Below, piece after piece: positions 24,701 through 34,000 of a stretch of 64,000 bases of DNA (position 1 is its first letter; the number at the start of each line of letters is the position of its first letter). The DNA lies in NCBI GenBank assembly GCA_030141605.1, contig JAQGDQ010001016.1, positions 1 through 64,000 of the forward strand, read 5' to 3'. Origin of the DNA: Tubiluchus corallicola (taxonomy: Eukaryota > Priapulida > Priapulimorpha > Priapulimorphida > Tubiluchidae). Made by a program: the position numbers and the translations under genes. The notes beneath the pieces were generated by a model. It made no database searches. It had not been told where the DNA came from and saw only the letters and a list, made by a program, of their open reading frames with translations.

Positions 24701-25058
24701 AGTCATCAATGACTAACAGATTTATTGTTTTTCCATCAAGTAATTCAGGATACAACCGGGATTCAGCATATTTTTGAATAATCATTGTTTCAACTCTCGC
24801 GGAGACACGTTTCATAATGTCATTCATTATGGGATAATCAAGGTGAGGTTTGAATTGATCACCACACCAAACAATGCACTCAGGTTTTGGGCGACGATAG
24901 GAGACGGAAACCACAAAATGACATTTTCTTGGCACAAATTCGCATGAGAACTGAATCATATCAACAGTCCACTCTGGTTCGGTCGGTTTAACTGGATCAC
25001 TGAGAGCGCTTTTGTTAAAAACGTGAAACATGAATACGCATGATAGATAAAGAAGCAT
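15536..25058 (-). CDS. Multi-module LRR surface protein, copy 1 (complete, 5 exons, 1004 aa)
   Basis: Inferred CDS: 25058..24407, 21462..20725, 19040..18375, 18081..17356, 15768..15536. Exon lengths 652, 738, 666, 726 and 233 total 3015 nt, or 1005 codons with the stop, and all junctions are phase 1. The architecture is the same as copy 2. The signal peptide MLLYLSCVFMFHVFNKSA, N-cap and LRR block 1 occupy residues 1-217. Modules follow at 218-463, 464-685 and 686-927, and the terminal LRRCT and tail at 928-1004. Exons 3 and 4 are almost the same as in copy 2, while exons 1 and 2 differ much more. A protease gene fragment ends only about 500 bp upstream. The function is unknown; an extracellular recognition role is inferred from the LRRs only. 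Confidence 0.75.
16380..17280 (+). mobile_element. CR1/L2-like LINE, RT C-terminal remnant (unit 2)
   Basis: Duplicated partner of the remnant at 5976-6850, independently decayed by different frameshifts. Readable pieces: FVFNDYFTDHDTMLKKAKI, ALEVFKILHKLRPKSLCNMV and SSYQIQYDNVI at 16970-17160. It lies in intron 4 of LRR copy 1. Confidence 0.7.
17356..18081 (-). CDS. LRR copy 1, exon 4 (module)
   Basis: Acceptor TTACAG|GA at 18081/18082, donor ACA T|GTGAGT at 17356/17355; 726 nt as in copy 2. It begins NRLLCNCYLKWAESEHW. A few replacements only (for example KVPSES to RMPSES, VEQIVIRN to VKQIIIRN). Confidence 0.75.
18375..19040 (-). CDS. LRR copy 1, exon 3 (module)
   Basis: Acceptor TTTACAG|GA at 19040/19041, donor AAA G|GTAGCA at 18375/18374. 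It is 666 nt as in copy 2, with NPLQCDCSMEW at the start. Only a handful of replacements separate it from copy 2 (for example KAKEWKESAI versus KAQDWKESAV). Confidence 0.75.
19829..20075. repeat. 46-bp minisatellite, about five copies
   Basis: The phrase ATTAGTG recurs at 19835, 19881, 19927, 19973 and 20019, exactly 46 bp apart. Each unit contains CAAACATCTGGAATGTATTT or a near variant. The last units are shortened. It is absent from the matching intron of unit 1 and lies in intron 2 of LRR copy 1. Confidence 0.9.
20100..20636 (+). mobile_element. LINE ORF2 3'-end remnant
   Basis: The end of an 84-codon open frame matches the usual extreme C-terminus of L2/CR1-type ORF2: YNLFIEKGRHIKAK, then LDCNYYIDLSRFSHVNEIFP, then FINLTVQEKLIFLMN. 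The canonical Cys pair before it is mutated. It is antisense to LRR copy 1 and absent from unit 1, so it inserted after or independently of the duplication. Confidence 0.55.
20725..21462 (-). CDS. LRR copy 1, exon 2 (module with Thr/Pro linker)
   Basis: Acceptor TTTTTTTTAG|AA at 21462/21463, donor ACG G|GTAAAA at 20725/20724, phase 1 both. It opens NRLICNCSMRWTKAVPW, then CLDPP, a linker ending DPPTTTPKPKP, and the N-cap CGPELPVC and PCQIQCGWFF. The LRR half shows many replacements relative to copy 2, while the N-cap and the DAPRLTxINLDL repeat are conserved. Confidence 0.75.
21463..24406. other. Intron 1 of LRR copy 1; candidate LTR inside
   Basis: A 2.9-kb intron with no coding exon visible. 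The stretch 21.6-23.4 kb is more GC-balanced than its surroundings and looks transposon-derived. Confidence 0.5.
22571..23032 (+). mobile_element. Candidate LTR (TGTTG...CAACA)
   Basis: About 460 bp starting TGTTGTGTCC and ending ATCGCAACA, with AATAAA at 22952-22957 placed as in an LTR R region. A leader-like sequence follows, but no gag or pol. No target-site duplication is seen and no second LTR is present, so the call is tentative. Confidence 0.3.
24407..25058 (-). CDS. LRR copy 1, exon 1 (signal peptide, N-cap, LRR block 1)
   Basis: Start chosen at 25058 so that MLLYLSCVFMFHVFNKSA forms the signal peptide; an upstream in-frame ATG at 25148 is possible. Donor CTT C|GTAAGT at 24407/24406, phase 1. 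The N-cap has CEFVPRKC and ECIVWCGDQF, one Cys pair more than copies 2 and 3. LRR phrases such as LTEMHPRAFSNLKYARI align with copies 2 and 3 throughout. Confidence 0.75.
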
Positions 25059-25557
25059 AGTTTCTAACTTCAACAAAACAGAAAGAGAAGCTATTAGATA
25101 TTTTCTAATTTCAAGGTTTGAACATATAGTAAAAATACCATTGTCCACAAGACACTACAAGTTAGAAGAATATTTTATTTTGAAACAATTAGACAATTAC
25201 GTACTGTGTTCTAAAGCACTATTTTGTGCAAGCATTTAGAACTATGTATAAAGCAGGTATAGCAATTTTTCAACACAACCTTAATAGGAACATCCCAAAA
25301 ATATATAGCGCTGTTCTGCTAAGCTCTTTTTTTCAATACAAATACACATTCACAGGCACATCCACATATAGACAGTTATTCACACATACATGCACATATC
25401 TGTTTAGTTGTGTAGACAGCATTCAGCAGTTATTGTAGAAATGCTAACAAACTTTCCTGAAAATATTTATGTGAAAATACTGATTTTGTCTACAAAATTA
25501 AATGGAATCTTTTTTCGGCCTTTTGTTTCACACATCGCAATGAGTTTGCATACTTAC
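25059..25557. other. Gap between LRR copy 1 and protease copy B
   Basis: Holds the 3' end of the protease segmental duplication (homology to 33.65 kb begins near 25280). I see no promoter motif I can support. Confidence 0.4.
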
Positions 25558-26429
25558 TCTTTAAAAATTTGAGCTACTGTTAGAATATGTTTGTCATCGA
25601 AAAGAAATCCTCCTGCTGTAATTTCAAGCGATTTATTGATAAAACCAGGACGAAGAATCCTAACCTTCAAGAACAAATACACAAATAGTTACTAAAACTG
25701 TTGCCTTGCATCTTAAATTTCTATATTAAAAAAAGGGAAGAAGTTAATGCAAAAGTAGAAAAATTTAATCTGCTGTACAAAACGATGTTTTGGTTTTTTC
25801 ACGAAGAATTTCCAACTGTGAACTAGAAAACTGAACAAATGTGGCTTTCCAACTCCATGTCTCCATGCTGCCACAATACTGCCATAAATGTAATAACCTT
25901 GTGACTATCAAATTAAAGAGATCATATAAATAATTTAACGTTAAATATGAAACGTGATTTAAACTCCGCAAAATTAAAAAAAACAAAACAGCAAAAGTTT
26001 ATTTTTGCAAAAAAAAACAAATTTAAACACGCACCATGTATGGAAATTCCCGCTCCCCTGCATTTTCTCCACCACTAATTCTTGGTTCAATAGGCAACTC
26101 TGCAACATATTTTCCAATTTACTCATAGACAAAAACAAAACAAATATTTACCACTAAACGTCCACGTGTGAATCTGGACCTAAAAAAGCTTCGTTGAATT
26201 AGGCGATGGTGTACATCTTGATAAATTGCAATTCGCTTGTATCAGAGCAAAATCTTTGGATTAGCTTAAATCTAACAAACTGAAAGCAAATTATAACTGA
26301 TGAATACAGTATGTACCCAATGTTTTTAAAAGTCGCAAGCTCAGGACTAGCCAAACCACTGTTCTTACTTTTTCATTAATCACTGGACAAAGAAAACTAT
26401 CTCAAGTTTGGAGGTTCAGCCAAGTTTCA

Positions 26430-27860
26430 CAGACACTCAAGACGATAAGTAAAATTGATAACAACTATAGACCAGTAAGCCTAACGTCAAAACTGTTTAA
26501 AACATTAGAGAAAATTATCTGGAGATGACTGATACAGCACATAAAAAGCAAAATATGAAGAACACAATGCAGATTTAGAAAAGGCAAGTCTGTATCAGAC
26601 AACTATTAGATGACATCAATTTATGGACCAAAATAATCAGTTGTTGAGCTTCATTTGACACAATCTGTTTAAATTTTGCAAAAAGATTTGATTCAATCCC
26701 TCACAAAAGACTCTTACTAAAGTGACTAAACTATATTAAGTGTAATGATGTAATAATGTTTGGCTTAAACGAAACGGAGATTGTTTGGCTTTTATTGCGA
26801 CAAACAAACAAGGTTATCAAGTACTGCTTAGTACAATATTTCATTGTTCGTGCACCATCCTCTTCGTCATGTTACTTCATATTTGACATGTATTGGGACG
26901 CCATTTCCCAAAATTATACATTTCGTCGGGAATGAGATGTAAATTCTTTTAACATACTAATTGATTTCTTATCAAAACGTCCACTACGATTAACTAAAAT
27001 TAATTAGAGACTTTCAGCGAATAACTAAATAAAATGAAACAAAATCTACATACATCAACCCGGGAGTTACTCAGAAAATTTATCATTACTGCTTTTGAAC
27101 ACATTGAAATCTGAATAACAAGCATTTAAAACTAGGACGCCAATATTGAAGCCAGATGTCACCACCTTACAGGTAAGAGCAGGTAAGTTAACTTAATCTA
27201 ATCAAAACGCACACTGAACTATTATTAGTCATATTGTAAGAACAAACCGTTTTGGATATTTAATAAACAAAGCTCCTTAACAGAAATGGCGAATGATTTA
27301 GAAGTTATTGTAGATGATAAACAGAAATTTGATAAGCATGCTGGAACAGAGCCAGTAGAAGAATCAGAATTGTCGGAATGATGAAAAGGCTCGTTTGTCT
27401 ACACTGGCACTGACATGTTTTTGCCATTATTCAGCAGATTAGTAAGACCGAAACTGAAATATGGTAATGTAGTTTGATAACAATTTTACAGAAAAGACAT
27501 CAATTGATTAGAAAACGTACAGTGTAGAGCAGTAAAGATGGTTTACTGTATATCAGGTCTGAAGTACGAAGACACATTGTTGATACTAAAACTGCTATAG
27601 TTTAACATACCGTAAGTTTTGAAGTGACAAGATGGAAGTGTACAAAATCACGCACAGCAACTGCATTACGCCAATATAGTTGACTCAACACAAAAAACCG
27701 ATTTTTCGCAGTAGCGACACAAAGATTATGGAATAAGTTACCATAAAAGGTTTTGGAGGCACCATCTTTGAATGCTTTCAAGATCCGTTTAGATAGACAG
27801 ATTTTGGAGCAGGAAATACACCCAGAAAGACCTCAAGGAATAACTTAACATACAGCCATA
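26430..27860 (+). mobile_element. LINE RT remnant (CR1/Jockey-type) in intron 1 of protease copy B
   Basis: Degenerate plus-strand reading: NNYRPVSLTSKLFKTLEKII, a later FRKGKSVSD and then SLTKD in the first part, all typical of the RT fingers and palm. Around 27430-27840: LVRPKLKYGNVV, LENVQCRAVKMVYCISGLKYE and the RT C-terminus. Many stops; inactive. Confidence 0.7.
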
Positions 27861-28549
27861 AGCTTATTTCTGGAACCATGAACAAATCAAAGTCCAAAGA
27901 GATACGTGTTTTTATTTATGTGAAATTTTAAGCACTATTACAGTTCTAAAAATACACGTTTGATGAGCTATCGATTGGCATGTTAACATACATATATAAA
28001 CTATCCAAACTATAAGGCAAAATAGCTCAGAAAGATACCATTTTTAAAGTAGTATGCACAAAACTTTCAAGGAAACTTCATAATGTAATAATTCAAGATT
28101 ACGTGAACATTTGTAATACCATTTTGGGAAAAAGTCGAAATCAAAACGATTAAGACTGTAACTTGCAGCTCAAAAAAGTGTACCAAAGATTACTGTGAGA
28201 AATCAACTTGGTCTACTAAAAGCTGCAATAATCTTTCCAAACAATAACCGCATTGCATACCAAAAAAATTTTAGTGCGTAAATCTGGCTAATTCATAAAA
28301 AAACATACTAGCTTTGAAACAATAATTTGTGCCAAAGAGCTATCCCAAGCATGTTTGTTTTGTTATGTAGAAAAACACATAAATGCATATTGCTAGTAAA
28401 TAAAGCTACTTTCACTGTGAAAGTCAAGCACCCCTCTTTTAGTGATACGGAATTTGTAAATTTTGGGGTTCATTTAAAGATTTTCTTCGGAAAGAGGAAG
28501 TCACAAGGGAAGTGACAATCATGTAAAGGAAAGCACTGTGCTTTGCATT

Positions 28550-28750
28550 TATTACAATATTATAGGTAGCAAGAATCGCTTATCTATGGTAGCCATGTAA
28601 CTCAGTGTATCCAGTAAAAATGGCAGTGATTGTCAGGGCATTGACAACAACTTTGAAGAAATTGCATTTAGTAGAAGAGAATGTGATTGATGTCACGTTT
28701 ATCAAGACTCTTTAACAAAGTTCATTTCATGCTTAATTTTACATTCAATG
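28550..28750 (-). mobile_element. Small remnant of a minus-strand LINE
   Basis: Matches 36028-36180, where the same sequence is part of a LINE RT with the YADD motif. Here the part carrying YADD has been lost. Confidence 0.5.
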
Positions 28751-29117
28751 AAGCCGTATTAGCCAAAATTTACTCTCATTTGTAAATACAAGAATATTAT
28801 GAATTGAGTCACACATCCCGCATAGTTACATAAAAATGTAGTTATTTTGTGATTTGACTGTGGGAATGTGTAAAGTTACTTCACCTATAAGATGATCGTG
28901 TGAGCCACAATGTCACATATCTGAGTAAGAATTTATTTCTCCTTTAACGCAGAATAATTCATACCACAAAGTGAGACTAACCTTTTCCGTTTGAGCCTGG
29001 AGAAGCTGTTGAGGACTGAGATTCTTTAGATTGACATAGAGTGTCAAAGCAAAGCAATGTAGTAAATGCAAACAAAAATGTAAACCGAAAACATCGAGCT
29101 GCATGCACTAATAGCAT

Positions 29118-30692
29118 TGTTTCTGAAACTGACAATTTGAAAGTTGAAAAATAATTAGTAAATAAATCAATGCCATAAGGATCTCAATGATATGATAGCA
29201 TCAATAACTAGTTACAGTGATTCCATTCACTGATCAAAGGAAATCAAATTTTTATGCCTAAACAAACTTACTTTGTAGTGCTCGCCATCTGTTAAAAAAG
29301 AGAAAAACAAATTTGAACATTTACTGTTTTCATTAATTGGAAAACGCATTTCAAAAACGCAGTTTAAAAAACACAAGGTCAACTTTCAAACACAAGGTCA
29401 ACTTTCAAACATAATAGGCAGTCCATATTTGAATAGTTACTTCCATTTCGCTTAAGTAGCTAGTGTTAAAAGCTAATTTAGTTACTGTACAAGCAGGTTG
29501 TGATAACAGACAAATTCAACAGGTGAGAATAATCTAAAAACTATGAACAAAGATTTAGTTTAAAAGAATTTAATTTCATTTCATTTAAGTGTTTTCTATC
29601 TCTGCATTTAATAGTTCATAATTTGGAAACCCGTTAAAGGACAGCAATTTGACCAGGTAGTCTACATTTCTTATTACAGGAAAAATACAAATTACCATAT
29701 TATTATTCAGGCAGCAATTGCATAATTAGGCATAATAAGTTAGAGAAAGTTATTTTACCATACGTACCTGTTGCCAAGAAATCTACTAGTTCCAAAAACA
29801 CTTAAAAAGTGGTTAAGCCTCATCACAAAGGTTTTCCATGCTTAAATAAACGATTCCACTGTTTTGTATGTTCAAACCACATTGTCTGAGATTTGGAACT
29901 TTGGAACAACGATTCTTTTCAAAAGAAAATTGAGAACGTGATTATTTAGGTTAAAGAATGATTGTTTCGTTCTATTTATATTTTGCAACTGCAGAACGAA
30001 TTTTTATTGCTGTATTCACGAAGAGTGTTTTCTTGTGCTGTAATAACTAGACTTTGCTAAGTTAATATAAGAAAATGTAACCATGCACCTTGTTGACCCT
30101 AACAGCCACTATGAGGATGATAATGGTGACTTTAATTTTGGACCAGATTTTCAGGTCCTGCAGCACCAAGTTTTCATTCTTCAACTGATTCATCATACGA
30201 AATACTTATAAAACACTTTGTTTCTTATCTTTTGAACATTAAAGGCTAACTGCTACACTTGGAAATGCCATCAGAACGTCTATGCCGTTCGTGACTTTAT
30301 TTCAGCATATAATCTGTAATATATATAATATATAATTTAGGTGTTTTATAATTTGGCCATAAAATTGCAGTTACTTTCACGAAACTATATTTTGTTTTTA
30401 GCTGAAGTGTTAATTGTTAGCATTTTAGTTTCAATTTTATTTCCATTTATGTTTTGCCAAGTGCATCTAGTGTATTTATCAAGCTTGTTTTCAGAAAGGT
30501 GCTTATAAACAAACATGCTTATTTAAAATATGAACTTTTTATAAAAAATTATTTATTTTAAATTCGCATATCACGTACACATTCTGTGGTAGGTTTGTTT
30601 ACAAAACTTGATAATCATAGAAAATTTTGTGTGAAAGCATTTGCCTTGAAAATTATAAAACCTTAAAAGTACTTTGCTATTACTTAGTCTGC
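29118..30692. other. Upstream region of protease copy B and downstream region of copy A
   Basis: A mini-exon-like stretch, acceptor AACAG, ATGGCGAGCACTACAAA, donor GTAAGT, lies near 29279-29295 and is conserved upstream of copy A. It may be a 5'-UTR exon. The rest of the stretch shows nothing I can name. AATAAA on the minus strand near 30550 may serve copy A. Confidence 0.35.
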
Positions 30693-31004
30693 TTAATGAC
30701 TAAAAAGTGCTGAGAACAACGTAATTATACAGATCATTGATGTAGAATGTACCACAGCTTTGTCAGATGCAGAGGTATATGCTGCAGATGGTATAAAACT
30801 TATATCTTTAAACATGAAGCCTGAATAAAATTGCTGTTCACTGATCCACTCCACATAATAGGCAATTCTTGGTCCCGCAATTACCGAAAAATCGTCATAC
30901 CCTTCACTTGGATCCTCAGATTTTACATTTCTCGATGTACCTTGATAAATGCCTATCACTTTCATTTGTACTGTGTCTAATACAAGTGGTCCACCAGAAT
31001 CACC
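30693..31004 (-). CDS. Protease A exon 7 (catalytic Ser, hydrophobic tail)
   Basis: Acceptor TTGTAG|GGT at 31004/31005. Begins GDSGGPLVLDTVQMKVIGIY; IAYYVEWI is the usual final helix. About 50 residues follow, ending SMICIITLFSALFSH and the stop. Confidence 0.8.
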   Translation of the reverse strand, partial: GDSGGPLVLDTVQMKVIGIYQGTSRNVKSEDPSEGYDDFSVIAGPRIAYYVEWISEQQFYSGFMFKDISFIPSAAYTSASDKAVVHSTSMICIITLFSALFSH

Positions 31005-34000
31005 CTACAAGAAGAAAATACAACAGTTTCGATTTGCAAAACGTCAATAAAAAAGTGTGCAAAATTGTAAGGGAATTCTAGTAGGCTTGGAGAGAGCATG
31101 CTGGCAACATTGAGACATGACAATATAGCGGAATATCCAGCTAGCATCTTGGTTATTAGAAAACTGCATGATGGGTCCAATTATTCTATGGTGAGACTTA
31201 TTGCAAAAAGTGTTAAATATTGAGACAATTAGCTACAACTTAAAGTTTACTATGCACATTGCTATATTATGTCCAGTGAAATTGCCTGTCACACCCACAG
31301 TATCAGTTGATAGTGAAACTCATTGAAAAAATAAGGTACACTCGTTTTATTAAATTAAAGTTAATACCTTTAAAGATTAAAATTTATAGCACCATATTAC
31401 GAACGAATCACGTGACAATCGCCAGCCAATCACAATCATTTGGCTGAACATATGACATTCTGAATTCTCCATGTTATGATGTCTTCCAATGCGCTGCTTT
31501 TTTCTAGATATTTTTAGAAGATTTTCACAGGTTGCTGATGTTAAATCCAGTATTAAATTCAAATTTAGCCAATTAAAAATACAGAAGGTGGTACAAACTT
31601 GCAATTTTCTCAAAAATTGTAAATAAGACATTTTACCAATTATCTGCCCACCGACATTCAAATTATTAATTTTATACCTGTATCTTGGTCAATAAATAGT
31701 AAAATTTTAAATAGCTACTTACAAGACCACCTATACGTCCTGGGTGATGTGCACAGATGTAGTGTACTGAAGAATAATTCGCGCAACGCCCTCCAGTAAT
31801 AACTGAGAAGGTCGCCTTCTGCAAATGCTCATAATTTTTAGAGGGTCTATCTGAAATACGAAAGTGCCTAGTAATGTGATACTCATGGTAAAGAATAAGT
31901 AGATTTTCAAACAATATTGACACATGTATACTATGTCAAGTAAGCTTTAAAAGCAAATAAAATGCAGCAACACAGACCCACTGCGTGACTTAGCTCCTGT
32001 ATAACAATAAAACTGGCAGCCCTAAAAATACTCTTCATCAGCATTAATCAACTAAAAATATTATATCTTTAATCAACCAAATTATTACAAATTCAACGCA
32101 CCACTCCATATATCAGATCCCCATCCTACAAGAGTAATATCTTGGTTAACGTAACTCATATTAAGGTCACACACAGGTGTTTTAGCAGGTCGAACATCAT
32201 CATTAATCTCAACTGGTGCGTTCAGTCGTGCAAAAGCAATATCATTGATGCCAGTTCCCATTATATATGAAAAATGTTCATGCCTTTTATACCAGTGAAT
32301 CTGTAATTTCACAAAAACTATTAAAATTAAGAAAGTGCTGTCTCACACTAGTCTCACACTAGTCTGACGTGGGCATTAGTAAAAATGATTAAATATGATA
32401 GACAAAAAAATAAAGTTTGATATTCATGCCACAAAGTACGAATGTAACATATGAGAACATTATTAGTGATAGTCTACAGGGATTTAGCTCCTCGGGTCTA
32501 TAAGAGTTTGTTGCATTTTACATGGGTTCAGTTCATGAGAAAGTGCTCTCATTAAGCACGATAAAACTATATTTAATAATTTCTTAGGTTTCCGCTCCTC
32601 GTACAATAGAGTTACTAATTCTTCTAATTCACTTTGGCGTTAAGTCTACTCTATTTTTATGGAGCCATTGATGTTTTAGGAATGAGAAGACCATAATTGT
32701 CTATGCTGGAATTCTGTACATTTCTATTGGTCTGTAGCAAGCAGGCGATCAAAAAAGAAGTGTGGACGATCACATCAGAGGGGTGTTTTTTGTATTTTTG
32801 TCCAAGTTAATCACTTACATATACTTTTTAAACAAAATACAACGAATCAGTAACCGAGTACTGTACCACCCGTATAGAAGAGCACATAATTTTCAATCAT
32901 TCAGTTGTGTCTGTGTTTAAGCCTGTTCTCACACAGCAGCAGAAAACCCATTCACCAAATGTGACTTAGTGTAAGTATGCAGTGCCTTAATGAGCTAAAT
33001 TGTTTCGTATCTATCAGTCGAAACTATTGTACTAAACTTTGATCAATCTCTGGTGGCTTGTAATGCAAAAGATACATGATCTCACCTGTACAACCCATCA
33101 CGTGGTTTATAAAAAATAAGTTTCTAACACCATATACTACCATATACTCCATATATTATAGATATTTATGTGATGGAAGATAAATCATACATAGCGGAAC
33201 TGACTTGGTGTACGAAAATCGTTGCTTCCAAGACATACAACTAAGTGTGGTCCTGATGGTATGTCACTGCAAAACAGAGATAATTGTCTATAAACAATCA
33301 TGTTTTGGACGCCTCAGTGCAAATACAGTAACGACTCAACTTTCTTAATAATTCACAAAGATAGCAAATCCAAGTATCGAAGAACATTATTCATTTTATT
33401 CAACTAACTTTCATCCACATTTTATTCTTAATCCTTGTCATTCAAGTTAGCTGATTAGAAAGTGGGAAGTAAACTGAGCAAACTGAAGTAACCTGAGTTT
33501 TAAAGTTACTTTGGCAAAATCACATTTTTGGCTGAATATGCATGATCAAAAACACATAAATGTTAACGCGACTTGGCAGCAAGTTCTATATAGCTGTTAC
33601 GTCATTCAGTTATTTGGTTTGTTATTCTGCACCTAGTAAGCAATCAGTGTTCCTTAATAGGAACATCCCAAAAATATATACCGCTGTTCTACTAAGCCTT
33701 TTTTCAATACAAATACACATTCACAAGCACATCTACATATAGACAGTTATTCCCACATACATGCACATGTCTGTTTAGTTGTGTAGACAGCATTCAGCAG
33801 TTATTATAGAAATGCTAACCAACTTTCTTGAAAATACTTGTGAAAATACTGATTTTGTGTACAAAATTAAATCTTTTTTCGGCCTTTTGTTTCACACATC
33901 CAATGAGTTTGCATACTCACTCTTTAAAAATGTGAGCTACTGTTAGAATATGTTTGTCGTCGAAAAGAAATCCTCCTGCTGTAATTTCAAGCGATTTATT

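Larger units (their letters stand above)
25558..29117 (-). pseudogene. Trypsin-like protease copy B, 5' half only (exons 1-3), catalytic His replaced by Gln
   Basis: Exons 29117..28982, 26099..26035 and 25664..25558 (136, 65, 107 nt) have intact splice sites and the same phases as the complete copy A. They encode a signal peptide (MLLVHAARCFRFTFLFAF), the activation site RISGGENAGEREFPYMV, and the His-loop exon, which reads ILTVAQIF where copy A has ILTVAHIF. The Gln codon CAA is at 25569-25571. Exons for the catalytic Asp and Ser are missing: the duplicated segment ends near 25.28 kb, between the positions of exons 3 and 4. The exon-3 donor leaves phase 2, so it cannot join the phase-1 LRR cassettes downstream in frame. 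Probably a dead copy; a short secreted product is possible. Confidence 0.7.
25280..30055. repeat. Segmental duplication partner of 33640-37650 (protease 5' half)
   Basis: The two segments share the three protease exons, their introns and LINE debris at high similarity. For example, the AGGAACATCCCAAAAATATA motif is at 25287 and 33659, and GCAACTGCAGAACGAATTTT is at 29986 and 37576. They differ by LINE insertions and deletions (this copy is about 0.8 kb longer). Confidence 0.85.

Noticed and set aside
25058-25558. Fusion of protease copy B exons to the downstream LRR gene
   Set aside because: The exon-3 donor is phase 2 and the LRR cassette acceptors need phase 1; the LRR gene also has its own signal-peptide start.
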